Below, in pieces: positions 24,189 through 31,802 of a stretch of DNA of 36,956 bases. Source of the DNA: Phenylobacterium sp. (lineage in GTDB: Bacteria; Pseudomonadota; Alphaproteobacteria; Caulobacterales; Caulobacteraceae). Made by a program: the position numbers and the translations under genes. Position 1 is the stretch's first letter. Each line of letters begins with the position of its first letter. The DNA lies in assembly GCA_018001015.1 (NCBI GenBank), contig JAGNIV010000028.1:1-36956 (forward strand). The letters are read 5' to 3'. Below the pieces are notes generated by a model. It made no database searches. It saw only the letters and a program-made list of their open reading frames with translations, and was not told the DNA's origin.

Positions 24189-25310
24189 ATGAACAGCCTC
24201 ACGGCGGAAGAACTCTTGACGTTCCAGCACTCCACGGCGCGCCTGCTGGCCGACCGCAGCACCGAAGTCGACGTGCGTCGGACCATGGAGACACCGTCCG
24301 GCTACGATGCGGTCCTCTGGAAAGCTATGGCTGACCTCGGCCTGGTAGGTCTCATCATCGACCCCGCCTACGGCGGCGCGGGCGCTGGGCCGGTCGAGGT
24401 GGAGGCGGTGTTCGAAGAGGCAGGCGCGGCCCTGCTTTGCTCCCCCCTCCTGTCCTCCGGCGTGCTCGCCGCCGGCCTCCTGCAGGCGCTCGGCGACGAA
24501 GCCGCCAACCTCCGGCTGCTGCCTGCCATCGCCAACGGTTCGCTGATCGCCACCGCTGCCCTGACCGGGCCACGCGGAAGCTGGACACCAGGGGCCGTCG
24601 CGGTGCGAGCGCGCGCCGACGGTGACGCCTGTCGCCTCGACGGCCGGGCCAGCTTCGTCACCCATGCCCAGGTCGCCGACGTGTTGCTGGTCGCCGCCAA
24701 AGCCGCGGATGGGCTCGCCGTCTTCGAAGTTGAGGCTCGCGCCGCCGGTGTGGCGGTGACTCCGCTGCCCACCTTCGACCATACCCTACGGATTGCAGAG
24801 GTCGCCTTTGACGGCGCTCCGGCTCGGCGCATCTCCACAAGCCGCCCGGCCTGGGACGCCGTCGAGGAGGCCCTGAGCCTGGCCCGCGTCGCCTTGGCCG
24901 GAGAGCAGGCCGGCGGAGGCCGCCGCGTGCTTGAATTCACGGTCGACTATGCCAAGACCCGGCTCCAATTCGGCCGCGCCATCGGCAGCTATCAGGCCAT
25001 TAAGCACATGGCCGCCGACCTCCTGCTGGAGTCCGAGAGCGCCACGTCGGCCGCTCGCCATGCCGCCGCCCAGCTCGCCGCCAGCGCCTCGGACGCCAAA
25101 GCCGCCGTCGAGCTCGCAGCCTTCGCCTGCGCAGACGCCTTCGTGAAGATCTGCGCCGACGCGATCCAGATGCACGGCGGCATCGCCTTCACGTGGAACC
25201 ACCCCGCTCATCTCTACCTTCGACGAGCGCGTTCCGACGCCCAATTGTTCGGCGCCGCGGCCTTCCACCGCGAGCGCTACGTCTGCGAACTGGAGGCCGC
25301 CCATGGCTGA
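24189..25310 (+). CDS. Acyl-CoA dehydrogenase, subunit 1 of a pair
   Basis: This 373-residue FAD enzyme of the acyl-CoA dehydrogenase family introduces a 2,3-double bond into acyl-CoA. Seen are the N-terminal helical domain (LGLVGLIIDPAYGGAGAGPVE), the middle beta domain (ATAALTGPRGSWTPGAVAV), and the C-terminal helices with VDYAKTRLQFGRAIGSYQAIKH and ADAIQMHGGIAFTWNHPAHLYLRRA. The usual ExP segment is replaced by TWNHP, as in partners of heteromeric enzymes such as FadE28/FadE29-type pairs. Start ATG 24189 follows GGAGGAGCC. It overlaps the next dehydrogenase gene by eight bases, supporting a two-gene alpha/beta enzyme. Confidence 0.9.
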   Translation: MNSLTAEELLTFQHSTARLLADRSTEVDVRRTMETPSGYDAVLWKAMADLGLVGLIIDPAYGGAGAGPVEVEAVFEEAGAALLCSPLLSSGVLAAGLLQALGDEAANLRLLPAIANGSLIATAALTGPRGSWTPGAVAVRARADGDACRLDGRASFVTHAQVADVLLVAAKAADGLAVFEVEARAAGVAVTPLPTFDHTLRIAEVAFDGAPARRISTSRPAWDAVEEALSLARVALAGEQAGGGRRVLEFTVDYAKTRLQFGRAIGSYQAIKHMAADLLLESESATSAARHAAAQLAASASDAKAAVELAAFACADAFVKICADAIQMHGGIAFTWNHPAHLYLRRARSDAQLFGAAAFHRERYVCELEAAHG

Positions 25311-26499
25311 CGACGCCGCCGCGCCCGTCACCGACGACGGCCTGCGTGAGGAGGTTCGCGCATTCCTTGACAACCAGTGGACCGGCCCGTTGCAGGACGA
25401 GGCCGAGCGCAAGGCCTGGTTCGCCAAGGTTGTCGAGGCCCGGTGGGCCGTTCCGCGCTGGCCGACCATATGGATGGGCCGCGGCCTGAGCGACGCCCAA
25501 GCCCGCATTGTGGAGCGCGAGTTCGCCACAGCCGGGGCGCCGGGTACAGGCCAGGACCGCACCAACCTTTGGGCCAACACCCTGCTCGCAGGCGGGACCC
25601 AAGCGTTGAAGGAGAGGCTACTGCCGCCGCTGCTGCGCGGCGAAGTCGGCATGTGCCTGCTCTATTCCGAGCCGAGCGCAGGCTCGGACCTGGCAGGCAT
25701 CCGGACCCGCGCAGACCGGCAAAGCGATCACTTCATAGTCAATGGCCAGAAGGTCTGGACTAGCTACGCGGCGACGGCCGACTACGGAATGCTGATCGCC
25801 CGGACCGACTGGGACGTGCCGAAGCACCGAGGGATTAGCTTCTTCTTCCTCCCGATGAAGCAGCCCGGCGTGGAGGTCCGGCCGCTTAGGCAGATCACTA
25901 ACGAGAGCCAGTTCAACGAGGTATTCCTCACCGACGCCATCTGCCCGGAGGAGAACCTGCTGGGCGAGCTCGGCCAGGGCTGGGGCGTGCTGCAGACTGC
26001 GCTCGCCTACGAGCGGTCAGTCATGGGTGAAGGCGCGCGCGGGCCCAGGAGCGGCGCGGCCGAGAGCAAGAATGAGGAGCCGCTGATTGCACTGGCACGG
26101 GAGGCCGGCGCCCTGAGCGATCCGCTGATCCGCCAGGAAATCTCGAAGGTGATCGGCCTGAAGAAGCTGAATGCCCTCAATACCGCTCGCGCGAAGGCCG
26201 AGATGAAGCAGGGCACGTCGTCGGCGCTGATGAGCCTCGGCAAGCTGGCGATGTCGCGCATTCTGCACGAAGAGGCGCGCGTACGGACCATGATCCTGGG
26301 CGCCGGCAGCCTGCTCGAGGGGCCGGACTTTCCCAGGGCCGAGGACGCCAACTTCCTGACGCTGAACGCGTACTTCACGTCGATCGGGGGCGGTACCGAT
26401 CAGATCCAGCGCAACATCATCGGCGAGCGCGTTCTGGGCCTTCCCAAGGAGCCGGAAGTGGACCGAGATATTCCCTTCCGCGACGTCCGCAGCGGCTAG
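25303..26499 (+). CDS. Acyl-CoA dehydrogenase, subunit 2 of a pair
   Basis: This 398-residue acyl-CoA dehydrogenase has MCLLYSEPSAGSDLAGIRTRA (FAD/substrate loop), FIVNGQKVWTSYAATADYGMLIART, and the C-terminal GGGTDQIQRNIIGERVLGLPKEP. It starts inside the end of the preceding dehydrogenase gene (ATG 25303). Heteromeric enzymes of this layout handle bulky acyl-CoAs, for example steroid side chains, which fits the neighbouring Baeyer-Villiger monooxygenase. A central lysine- and glutamate-rich stretch (SGAAESKNEEPL) is a little unusual. The gene is intact. Confidence 0.91.
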   Translation: MADDAAAPVTDDGLREEVRAFLDNQWTGPLQDEAERKAWFAKVVEARWAVPRWPTIWMGRGLSDAQARIVEREFATAGAPGTGQDRTNLWANTLLAGGTQALKERLLPPLLRGEVGMCLLYSEPSAGSDLAGIRTRADRQSDHFIVNGQKVWTSYAATADYGMLIARTDWDVPKHRGISFFFLPMKQPGVEVRPLRQITNESQFNEVFLTDAICPEENLLGELGQGWGVLQTALAYERSVMGEGARGPRSGAAESKNEEPLIALAREAGALSDPLIRQEISKVIGLKKLNALNTARAKAEMKQGTSSALMSLGKLAMSRILHEEARVRTMILGAGSLLEGPDFPRAEDANFLTLNAYFTSIGGGTDQIQRNIIGERVLGLPKEPEVDRDIPFRDVRSG

Positions 26500-26538
26500 T
26501 CGAGCCAGACGACCACAAGAAAAAATCAGGAGGGAAAC

Positions 26539-26725
26539 GTGGGCTGGAACTTCGGAGACATACTCGACACCATCGAGCCGGTGCTGCCGGCCGATGCGCC
26601 GGCCTTCATCCATGGCGAGCGGGGTAGCCCCCGGGAGAGACGCGACCCGGGCGTCCAATAACCTCGCCCGCGGGTCCGCTCCAGGCGAGAAGATCGCCAT
26701 CCACATGCGTAACCGGCCAGAATAG
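26539..26725 (+). pseudogene. Acyl-CoA synthetase N-terminal remnant
   Basis: After a good ribosome site (AGGAGGGAAAC), GTG 26539 reads VGWNFGDILDTIEPVLPADA then PAFIHGERG, the start of a fatty-acid/acyl-CoA synthetase. The frame then shifts near 26625-26640 into SNNLARGSAPGEKIAIHMRNRPE and stops at 26723-26725. In family members SNNLARGL is followed by about ten more residues before PGDKVAIHMRNRPEY, and the protein goes on for another 450 or so. Here there is an internal deletion, a frameshift and loss of the whole AMP-binding and catalytic part. It is immediately followed by the thiolase-like gene, so a deletion removed the rest of a CoA-ligase gene from the operon. Confidence 0.75.
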
Positions 26726-26735
26726 AGGAACGAAA

Positions 26736-28253
26736 ATGAGTGACGACGCCGCGGCCATCCCGGTGATCGTGGGGGTGGGCCAAATCAACGACCGGCCCGA
26801 GGACCCGCGCCAAGGGCTCGATCCCATCGGCCTGATGGAGGCCGCCTTGCGCGAGGCCGACCGGGACGGCGGGGGTGGCTGGATCGCCCGCCTGGAATCG
26901 CTCGCCGTCGTCGATCAGCTCTCGTTCCGCCAGCTCGGCGACGTTTCTGGCCCGCTTGCAGCCAAGCTCGGGATCATGCCGAGGCTCTGCTACAAGAGCT
27001 CTTACCCTGGCGGCGACACCCCCATCTTGATGCTCAACGAGGCGGCCCGCCGGATCGCTGAGGGCGACATCAAGGTCGCTGCCGTCGCGGGCGGCGAGGC
27101 GTTGCGGACAGCCGCCCAACTCGCCGCCTTGAAGGCGGGAGATGATCCCTCCGCGCATAACGCCCTGCGGCAGGCGACCGGCCGCGCTGGTCCTCGCTCT
27201 CTGCAGCAGCGCTATGGCCTGACGGCGCCGGTGGACATCTACCCGCTCTACGAGAATGCCGGCCGCGCCGCCTACGGGCAGACGTTGGTCGAAGCGCAGA
27301 CCGAGAGCGGAGAGATCTGGTCCCGGTTCAGCCAGGTCGCCGCCGAGAACCCCGGCGCCTGGATTCGCAAGCCGATGTCTCCCGAGGCCATCGTCACCCC
27401 CTCCGCCGACAACCGCCGGATCGCCTTTCCCTACAACAAGCTGATGGTGGCCAACTCGTCGGTCAACCAGGGCGCGGGCTTTATCGTGACGAGCTTGGCC
27501 GCGGCGCTTGAGGCCGGCGTGCCCGAGCGCCGGCTGGTCTATGTCGGAGCGGGCGCGGCGGCCCATGAGCCAAGCGACTACCTGAGGCGCGACCGCTACG
27601 ACCGCTCGGTCAGCATGGCCGTCTCGCTAAACCGCGCCATGGAGCTGAATGGCGTGACCACCGCCGACCTCGACTTCGTCGAGCTCTACAGCTGCTTTCC
27701 ATGCGTGCCTAAAATGGCGCGGCGCGTGATCGGCTGGCCTGTGGAGAAGCCTGCGACAGTATTTGGCGGCCTGACCTTCGGCGGCGGCCCGATTGGCAAC
27801 TACATGAGCCATGCGGTCGTCAGCATGGTGCTGAAGCTGCGCGAGAGTGGGCGCAAGGGCCTCCTGTTCGCCAATGGAGGCTACGCCACCAACAATCACA
27901 CCATCGTAATTGGCCGCCAGCCCTTTCCCCTGGGCGCCGTGCTTGCCGACTTCGACTCCCAACGCGAGGCGGAGGTCGCTCGCGATGCTATCCCGCCGCT
28001 CAACGAAAGCTACGTCGGGCCGGGGACCATCGAGACCTACACCGTGCTCTACGAACGCGACGGGCGGACACGGTTTGGCGTTGTGGTCGGCCGCAGTCCA
28101 GCCGGCGAGCGCTTCTTGGCCAAGGTGCCCGCCTCGGATGAAGTCGGGCTTTCGTTTCTCACGAGCGGAGAGGTGGAGCCGGTGGGGTCCAGCGGCCAGG
28201 CCGTCCCGGGCTCGCACGACGATGTGGAGTGGCGGTGCTCCTACTCCGAGTGA
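26736..28253 (+). CDS. Thiolase-like protein (TLP1 type)
   Basis: The 505-residue protein belongs to the acetyl-CoA acetyltransferase/SCPx-thiolase superfamily. It shows PVIVGVGQINDRPED, VAGGEALRTAAQLAAL, VELYSCFPCVPKMA and TFGGGPIGNYMSHAVVSMVLKL, then an extra C-terminal domain of about 85 residues (GPGTIETYTVLYERDGR...). That tail is typical of thiolase-like proteins type 1. At the place of the nucleophilic cysteine loop the sequence is KSSYPGGDTP, with no cysteine. Ordinary thiolysis may therefore not occur; a condensing, aldolytic or carrier role is possible. It follows the acyl-CoA dehydrogenases and the CoA-ligase remnant and probably shared their transcript. Start ATG 26736 follows GAGGAACGAAA. 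Confidence 0.87.
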   Translation: MSDDAAAIPVIVGVGQINDRPEDPRQGLDPIGLMEAALREADRDGGGGWIARLESLAVVDQLSFRQLGDVSGPLAAKLGIMPRLCYKSSYPGGDTPILMLNEAARRIAEGDIKVAAVAGGEALRTAAQLAALKAGDDPSAHNALRQATGRAGPRSLQQRYGLTAPVDIYPLYENAGRAAYGQTLVEAQTESGEIWSRFSQVAAENPGAWIRKPMSPEAIVTPSADNRRIAFPYNKLMVANSSVNQGAGFIVTSLAAALEAGVPERRLVYVGAGAAAHEPSDYLRRDRYDRSVSMAVSLNRAMELNGVTTADLDFVELYSCFPCVPKMARRVIGWPVEKPATVFGGLTFGGGPIGNYMSHAVVSMVLKLRESGRKGLLFANGGYATNNHTIVIGRQPFPLGAVLADFDSQREAEVARDAIPPLNESYVGPGTIETYTVLYERDGRTRFGVVVGRSPAGERFLAKVPASDEVGLSFLTSGEVEPVGSSGQAVPGSHDDVEWRCSYSE

Positions 28254-28309
28254 GGTCGTACGGCGTTAGCCAACTGTCCGAATTTCCGGCGCTACTTCCC
28301 CCCTCGTCC

Positions 28310-30052
28310 TCAGGCGGCCGCGCGATCCGTGGGGCCTTCACTCGCTGCCTCACAAGGGTAGGGTGAGCAGGCGGCTTCCATGGCGGTGACAAGCGCCGCC
28401 ACACTGATCGGCTTTGCTACATACCCGTCGGCTCCGGCGGCGGTGTATTCGGCGACGTGGTGCGACATGACGTCGGCTGTGAGCGCAAGGATTGGCGTAC
28501 GCAGCCGTTGGGACGCCTGCTCCGCAGATCGTATCGCGCGCATAGCGGTAACCCCGTCCATGACGGGCATCTGCACGTCCATGAGGATCAGGTCCCACGG
28601 TTCGGCGCGCCACGCCTCGAGCGCGGCCGCGCCGTCTGAGACCATCACCGGCTCCACTCCCAACTGCGTGAGAAGCGTAAGTAGGACGATCTGGTTGACC
28701 GGGTTGTCCTCGGCGGCGAGCACACGCAGGGAGCGGCTGAACTCAGCCGGGTGCTCGTCTGTCACCTCACCATCCACAATTGCGTCCTCCGGGCGAAGCC
28801 GTTCCAGCGCCGCGCGGACGACAAACTTGCTACCGTGGCCCTCCACGCTCGTCACGTCGACCGTTCCCCCCATCAGCTGGACGAGATCGCGGACGATCGC
28901 CAGTCCGAGACCTGTCCCTCCGAAGCGGCGGGTCACAGAGGCGTCGACCTGCTCAAAGGGGGTGAAAAGCGTCTCCAGTCGCGAGGTAGGAATACCTGTC
29001 CCGGTGTCGGAGACCCTGAACTCGACAAGGGGATGCCCGCCTGGTCTGGGTTCTGCTCTGACGTCGAGCCGAACCTCGCCCCTCTCTGTGAACTTGAGCG
29101 CGTTGGACACGAGGTTGCTCAGCACCTGTCTTAAGCGGCCTGGATCGCCGCTATAGACCCCGCGCGCCTGTTCTTCGACCTCGAGCCGAAAGGGTAGGTT
29201 CTTGGCGGCGGCGAGGGGCTCGAAGTTGCGGTGAACCGACGCACAGAGCTCCGCAAGATCGAATTCCACAGTCTCGAGTTCAATCTTCCCCGCCTCGATC
29301 TTGGCGAGATCCAGAACGTCGTTGAGGATTGCGAGCAAGGTCTCGCCCGAACGGGTAATGACGGAAAGTCGCGATCGCTGCTCGTCGGTCAAGGGGTCTA
29401 CGGCCATCGCCTGCGCCATGCCGAGCACCCCGTTGAGAGGTATGCGGATCTCATGGCTCATCATCGCCAGGAAAGCGCTTTTCGAGGCGTTCGCATGACG
29501 CTCCGCATCAAGGACCCGCACAGTGAAGCCACGAAGGCTCCAGGATGTAGCGAGAAGCAAGACGACACTCCAGGAAACGCTCCACATGCCCGGCCACGTT
29601 GCACCCATTTGGACTGCCGTCCACGGCAGCGTGCAGGCCAAAGCCGCGATGGGCGCCGCCGCGGCTATGTATGCGGCTCTTGAGCTTCTCGCCGAAGGGC
29701 CTGCATTCATCAGAATCCCCGAGAGGATCATCACACCGGCAAGCATGGTCCAGTGTTCACCGGTGTGAATGGCGGCGATTGCAATGCTGCCAAACATCAA
29801 ATTGTTGACGGTTATGATTGCCAGACCCCATCCGGCGCGATCTTCCAGCCGCCCGTGGCGGTGACCACTCACAACAAACACGCGTTCGCCGAACTGGCAA
29901 ACGGCCAAGCAGGCAAGCCATACAAGGACCACCCAACCCAGCGTCGGGGCCAGCGCCAATGCCACTCCGCACGCAAGCCCCAGTCGCATGCCGAGCTGCT
30001 CGGCGCGTGCAACAAGCGCTTCCGCGAAAACCTTCCGGCTGAAAGCGAACAT
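28310..30052 (-). CDS. Hybrid sensor histidine kinase with receiver domain
   Basis: The 580-residue protein has an N-terminal membrane part of several hydrophobic segments (about 25-175). The dimerisation domain follows with the phospho-accepting His about 200 in SHEIRIPLNG. The ATPase domain has NLVSNALKFTERG, DTGTGIP, FTPFEQVD and GGTGLGLAIV. A receiver domain then has phospho-acceptor Asp about 492 in LMDVQMP and Lys about 547 in AKPIS. SHEIRTPLNG is the more common motif; the Thr-to-Ile change after the Arg is notable, because that Thr takes part in dephosphorylation in many kinases. There is no PAS domain or cognate regulator gene alongside. The upstream region contains the palindrome CTTTATAAAG (30097-30106), possibly part of its promoter. 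Confidence 0.93.
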   Translation of the reverse strand: MFAFSRKVFAEALVARAEQLGMRLGLACGVALALAPTLGWVVLVWLACLAVCQFGERVFVVSGHRHGRLEDRAGWGLAIITVNNLMFGSIAIAAIHTGEHWTMLAGVMILSGILMNAGPSARSSRAAYIAAAAPIAALACTLPWTAVQMGATWPGMWSVSWSVVLLLATSWSLRGFTVRVLDAERHANASKSAFLAMMSHEIRIPLNGVLGMAQAMAVDPLTDEQRSRLSVITRSGETLLAILNDVLDLAKIEAGKIELETVEFDLAELCASVHRNFEPLAAAKNLPFRLEVEEQARGVYSGDPGRLRQVLSNLVSNALKFTERGEVRLDVRAEPRPGGHPLVEFRVSDTGTGIPTSRLETLFTPFEQVDASVTRRFGGTGLGLAIVRDLVQLMGGTVDVTSVEGHGSKFVVRAALERLRPEDAIVDGEVTDEHPAEFSRSLRVLAAEDNPVNQIVLLTLLTQLGVEPVMVSDGAAALEAWRAEPWDLILMDVQMPVMDGVTAMRAIRSAEQASQRLRTPILALTADVMSHHVAEYTAAGADGYVAKPISVAALVTAMEAACSPYPCEAASEGPTDRAAA

Positions 30053-30106
30053 GCTGCCCCCTATGACAGAATTTCGTCACACGGTAGAACGGCGATCTTT
30101 ATAAAG

Positions 30107-30393
30107 TGTTGGCGCGAACCTACTTTCCAAGAACCATATTTCCCGCCGCGCTACCTAGGTAGATGACATCGACCATCGACGGCCGACAGGCAGGCCTTCG
30201 GCGCCGCGCCGTGACACCAAGAGTGAGCGGAGGAGGGCAGAGGGCGAAAGGCCGCCCCGCGCTTAGACTGGCCTTCGCGCAATCCAATCTTTCGAGGTGG
30301 ATAGGCCCCGTGGCGAGCATCCAGTTGGATGACCGCATTGCAGGCAGCCACTCAACCCGTCCAGTCCCACTCGGTCGCCGATGGGGACGTCGC
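30107..30393. other. Spacer with 12-bp palindrome CTACCTAGGTAG
   Basis: This stretch between the kinase promoter and the GGDEF remnant has no coding signal that I recognise. The perfect palindrome at 30151-30162 contains CCTAGG, a sequence rare in many bacterial genomes. It might be a regulator site or a chance repeat. Confidence 0.35.
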
Positions 30394-30763
30394 TCAGGCG
30401 ACGGCCCTGCCGGGGCGCCGGGCCACAGCCACAGCGACTTGGTTTCGGCCAGCTTCCTTGGCGCGGTACATTGCGGCATCCGCCGTCTCAACGGGTCGGT
30501 CCAGTGCACAGTGGTCCGGCGCGCTCGCCAGACCGAGCGACAACGTCGTCAGCCCCAGATCGTGGCCGTTGTGCGTCACGCGCAGCGCCTCGACGCCTAA
30601 CGTCCTCGGCACGCTCCAGAGCCTGATCCGGCCCAAATCCAGGCATCAAGAGCACGAATTCCTCACCGCCGTAGCGGCAGGCCAGCCCGCCTTCTCGCGT
30701 GACGTGGTCCAGAATCGCGCCGACTTCGCGCAGTACGGCATCTCCGGCGTCGTGCCCGAACGT
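30394..30763 (-). pseudogene. GGDEF (diguanylate cyclase) C-terminal remnant, frameshifted
   Basis: On the minus strand the sequence reads TFGHDAGDAVLREVGAILDH and then GLACRYGGEEFVLLMPGFGP, with the GGEEF active-site motif that makes cyclic di-GMP. After QALERAEDVRR the frame changes near 30591-30603 to VEALRVTHNGHDLGLTTLSL, continuing to ADAAMYRAKEAGRNQV, the usual C-terminus. The N-terminal sensor part and the start of the GGDEF domain are missing. The fragment begins exactly where a plus-strand histidine-kinase fragment begins (30759-30763), so two unrelated genes were joined head to head. It cannot make a working cyclase. Confidence 0.8.
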
Positions 30764-30925
30764 GAGGATTACCGTCCGAGATACTGGAGTGGGCTTTGAT
30801 CCAGCCGCCAGCGAACGGATCTTTAGCCGCTTTCAGCAAGCCGACGGCTCGATCACACGAAGATTCGGCGGCACCGGAATGGGACTCGCTATTTCGCGAC
30901 AGCTCGTCGACCTGATGGGCGGAGA
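30761..30925 (+). pseudogene. Histidine kinase ATPase-domain fragment
   Basis: The plus strand reads VRITVRDTGVGFDPAASERI followed by FSRFQQADGSITRRFGGTGMGLAISRQLVDLMGGE. This contains the G1 (DTGVGF), F and G2 (GGTGMGLAI) boxes of a histidine kinase ATPase domain. No dimerisation domain or N-box precedes it. On the right it is cut by the end of an IS66 element (GTAAGCGCT from 30926). It is not a copy of the intact kinase at 28310-30052, since its G2 and F boxes differ in sequence. Confidence 0.78.
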
Positions 30926-31157
30926 GTAAGCGCTGTCCCGAGGCCCTCTACCTGGCCTGAGCGGGATATTCCCAAGGCATGAGCTGATCGATCTAGCTCT
31001 GCGGGTGGCCTTGGACGATCCGGGTGATGACCTCATTGAGGTAGCTGGCAGGATCGACGGCGTTGAGCTTGCAGGTCTGGACGAGTGAGGCGAGGACCGC
31101 CCAGTGCTCGGCGCCGCCATCGGAGCCGGCGAAGAGGTGGTTCTTGCGGCCGAGCGC
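30926..31157 (-). mobile_element. IS66-family element, terminal fragment with tnpC 3' end
   Basis: GTAAGCGCT at 30926 looks like an IS66 terminal repeat. The minus strand from 31157 down reads ALGRKNHLFAGSDGG followed by AVLASLVQTCKLNAVDPASY, then ITRIVQGHPQS, a TAG stop, and IDQLMPWEYPAQAR with a second stop at 30948. This is the C-terminal end of a TnpC transposase from an IS66 subgroup different from the element at 15581-18162. The rest of the element is missing; at 31149-31157 it is joined directly to a BLUF fragment. Confidence 0.8.
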
Positions 31158-31514
31158 CACAACGCGCGAGCCGACATCACCGGCGCCTTGCTCTGCTGCA
31201 ACCGATGGTTCGTCCAAGTTCTCGAGGGCGACCCGGTCGCCACAGCCAAACTTTATGAGAGCATCGAGAAGGATTCACGCCACGAGTCCGTCACGCTCAT
31301 TGGTGCGCGTGAGGTCGATCAGCGTTATTTTCCCAACTGGGGCATGTGTGGCGCCCGCCTTAGCCCTGCCGATGACGCGATCTTGAAAGTCCTCGGTAGG
31401 CAGACATCATTCTCGCCGCCGGAGATGACTTTTGAGTTGGCTCGAGATCTTCTCGGCGTGGTGCATCAGGTTCGTTCGCTGCGAGCGGTAGAGCTTGCGA
31501 AACCCGAGGTGTGA
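31149..31514 (+). pseudogene. BLUF blue-light sensor domain, 5'-truncated
   Basis: The plus strand reads AERHNARADITGALLCCNRW then FVQVLEGDPVATAKLYESIEKDSRHESV and FPNWGMCGARL, the middle and end of a BLUF domain (NNARxGITGxLL, FxQxLEGxPxxV, Fx.WSM). BLUF proteins sense blue light through FAD. The N-terminal strand with the essential Tyr, and the following region, are missing because of the IS66 junction. An open frame from ATG 31104 would start inside IS sequence. After the domain about 40 residues remain (ARDLLGVVHQVRSLRAVELAKPEV). It is almost certainly non-functional. Confidence 0.75.
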
Positions 31515-31642
31515 CGCCGGAGCGCAGAGCGGAGATAGGGAAGTTCGCAACGGCGACGTTGCGCGGATTGGCTCAGCAACTCCTAGTCGGACAAGACATT
31601 GATCGGCGCTGCAACGCGCAGGAAGAGAATTCGGCCTACCTT

Positions 31643-31674
31643 CAATTGCCGATAATGTTAATTATGCGTAATTG
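31643..31674. repeat. 32-bp interrupted palindrome in an AT-rich island
   Basis: CAATTGCCGATAAT, spacer GTTA, then ATTATGCGTAATTG. The arms agree at 11 of 14 positions as inverted repeats. It lies in the 288-base gap between the BLUF remnant and the methyltransferase, followed by an AT-rich stretch. Similar arm sequence occurs at 6574-6587. Two 14-base arms around a short core resemble a tyrosine-recombinase crossover site; a regulator operator is the alternative. Confidence 0.5.
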
Positions 31675-31770
31675 CTATTTTATTGATTTTGCTATGTTTA
31701 TCGCATCAAGCCAGACTGCGCGGGCATCCGCCTCCGCTGTCCCCGCGGGCGACGACGGCTCACTTCAATA

Positions 31771-31790
31771 GCCCGTGCGGCCTTTCGGGC
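31771..31790 (-). terminator. Hairpin after the methyltransferase gene
   Basis: GCCCG at 31771-31775 pairs with CGGGC at 31786-31790 over a ten-base loop, 12 bases beyond the methyltransferase stop in the minus direction. It plausibly ends the five-gene minus-strand run; the stem is short and has no strong U-run. Confidence 0.4.
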
Positions 31791-31802
31791 GGGAATAAAG
31801 TT

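Noticed and set aside
30699-30929. Plus-strand frame read as a complete small histidine kinase
   Set aside because: Only residues from about 30761 match an ATPase domain; the earlier codons are antisense to the GGDEF remnant and the dimerisation domain is absent.
31104-31514. Complete BLUF protein starting at ATG 31104
   Set aside because: The first 15 codons are antisense to IS66 tnpC, and the essential N-terminal BLUF strand is missing.
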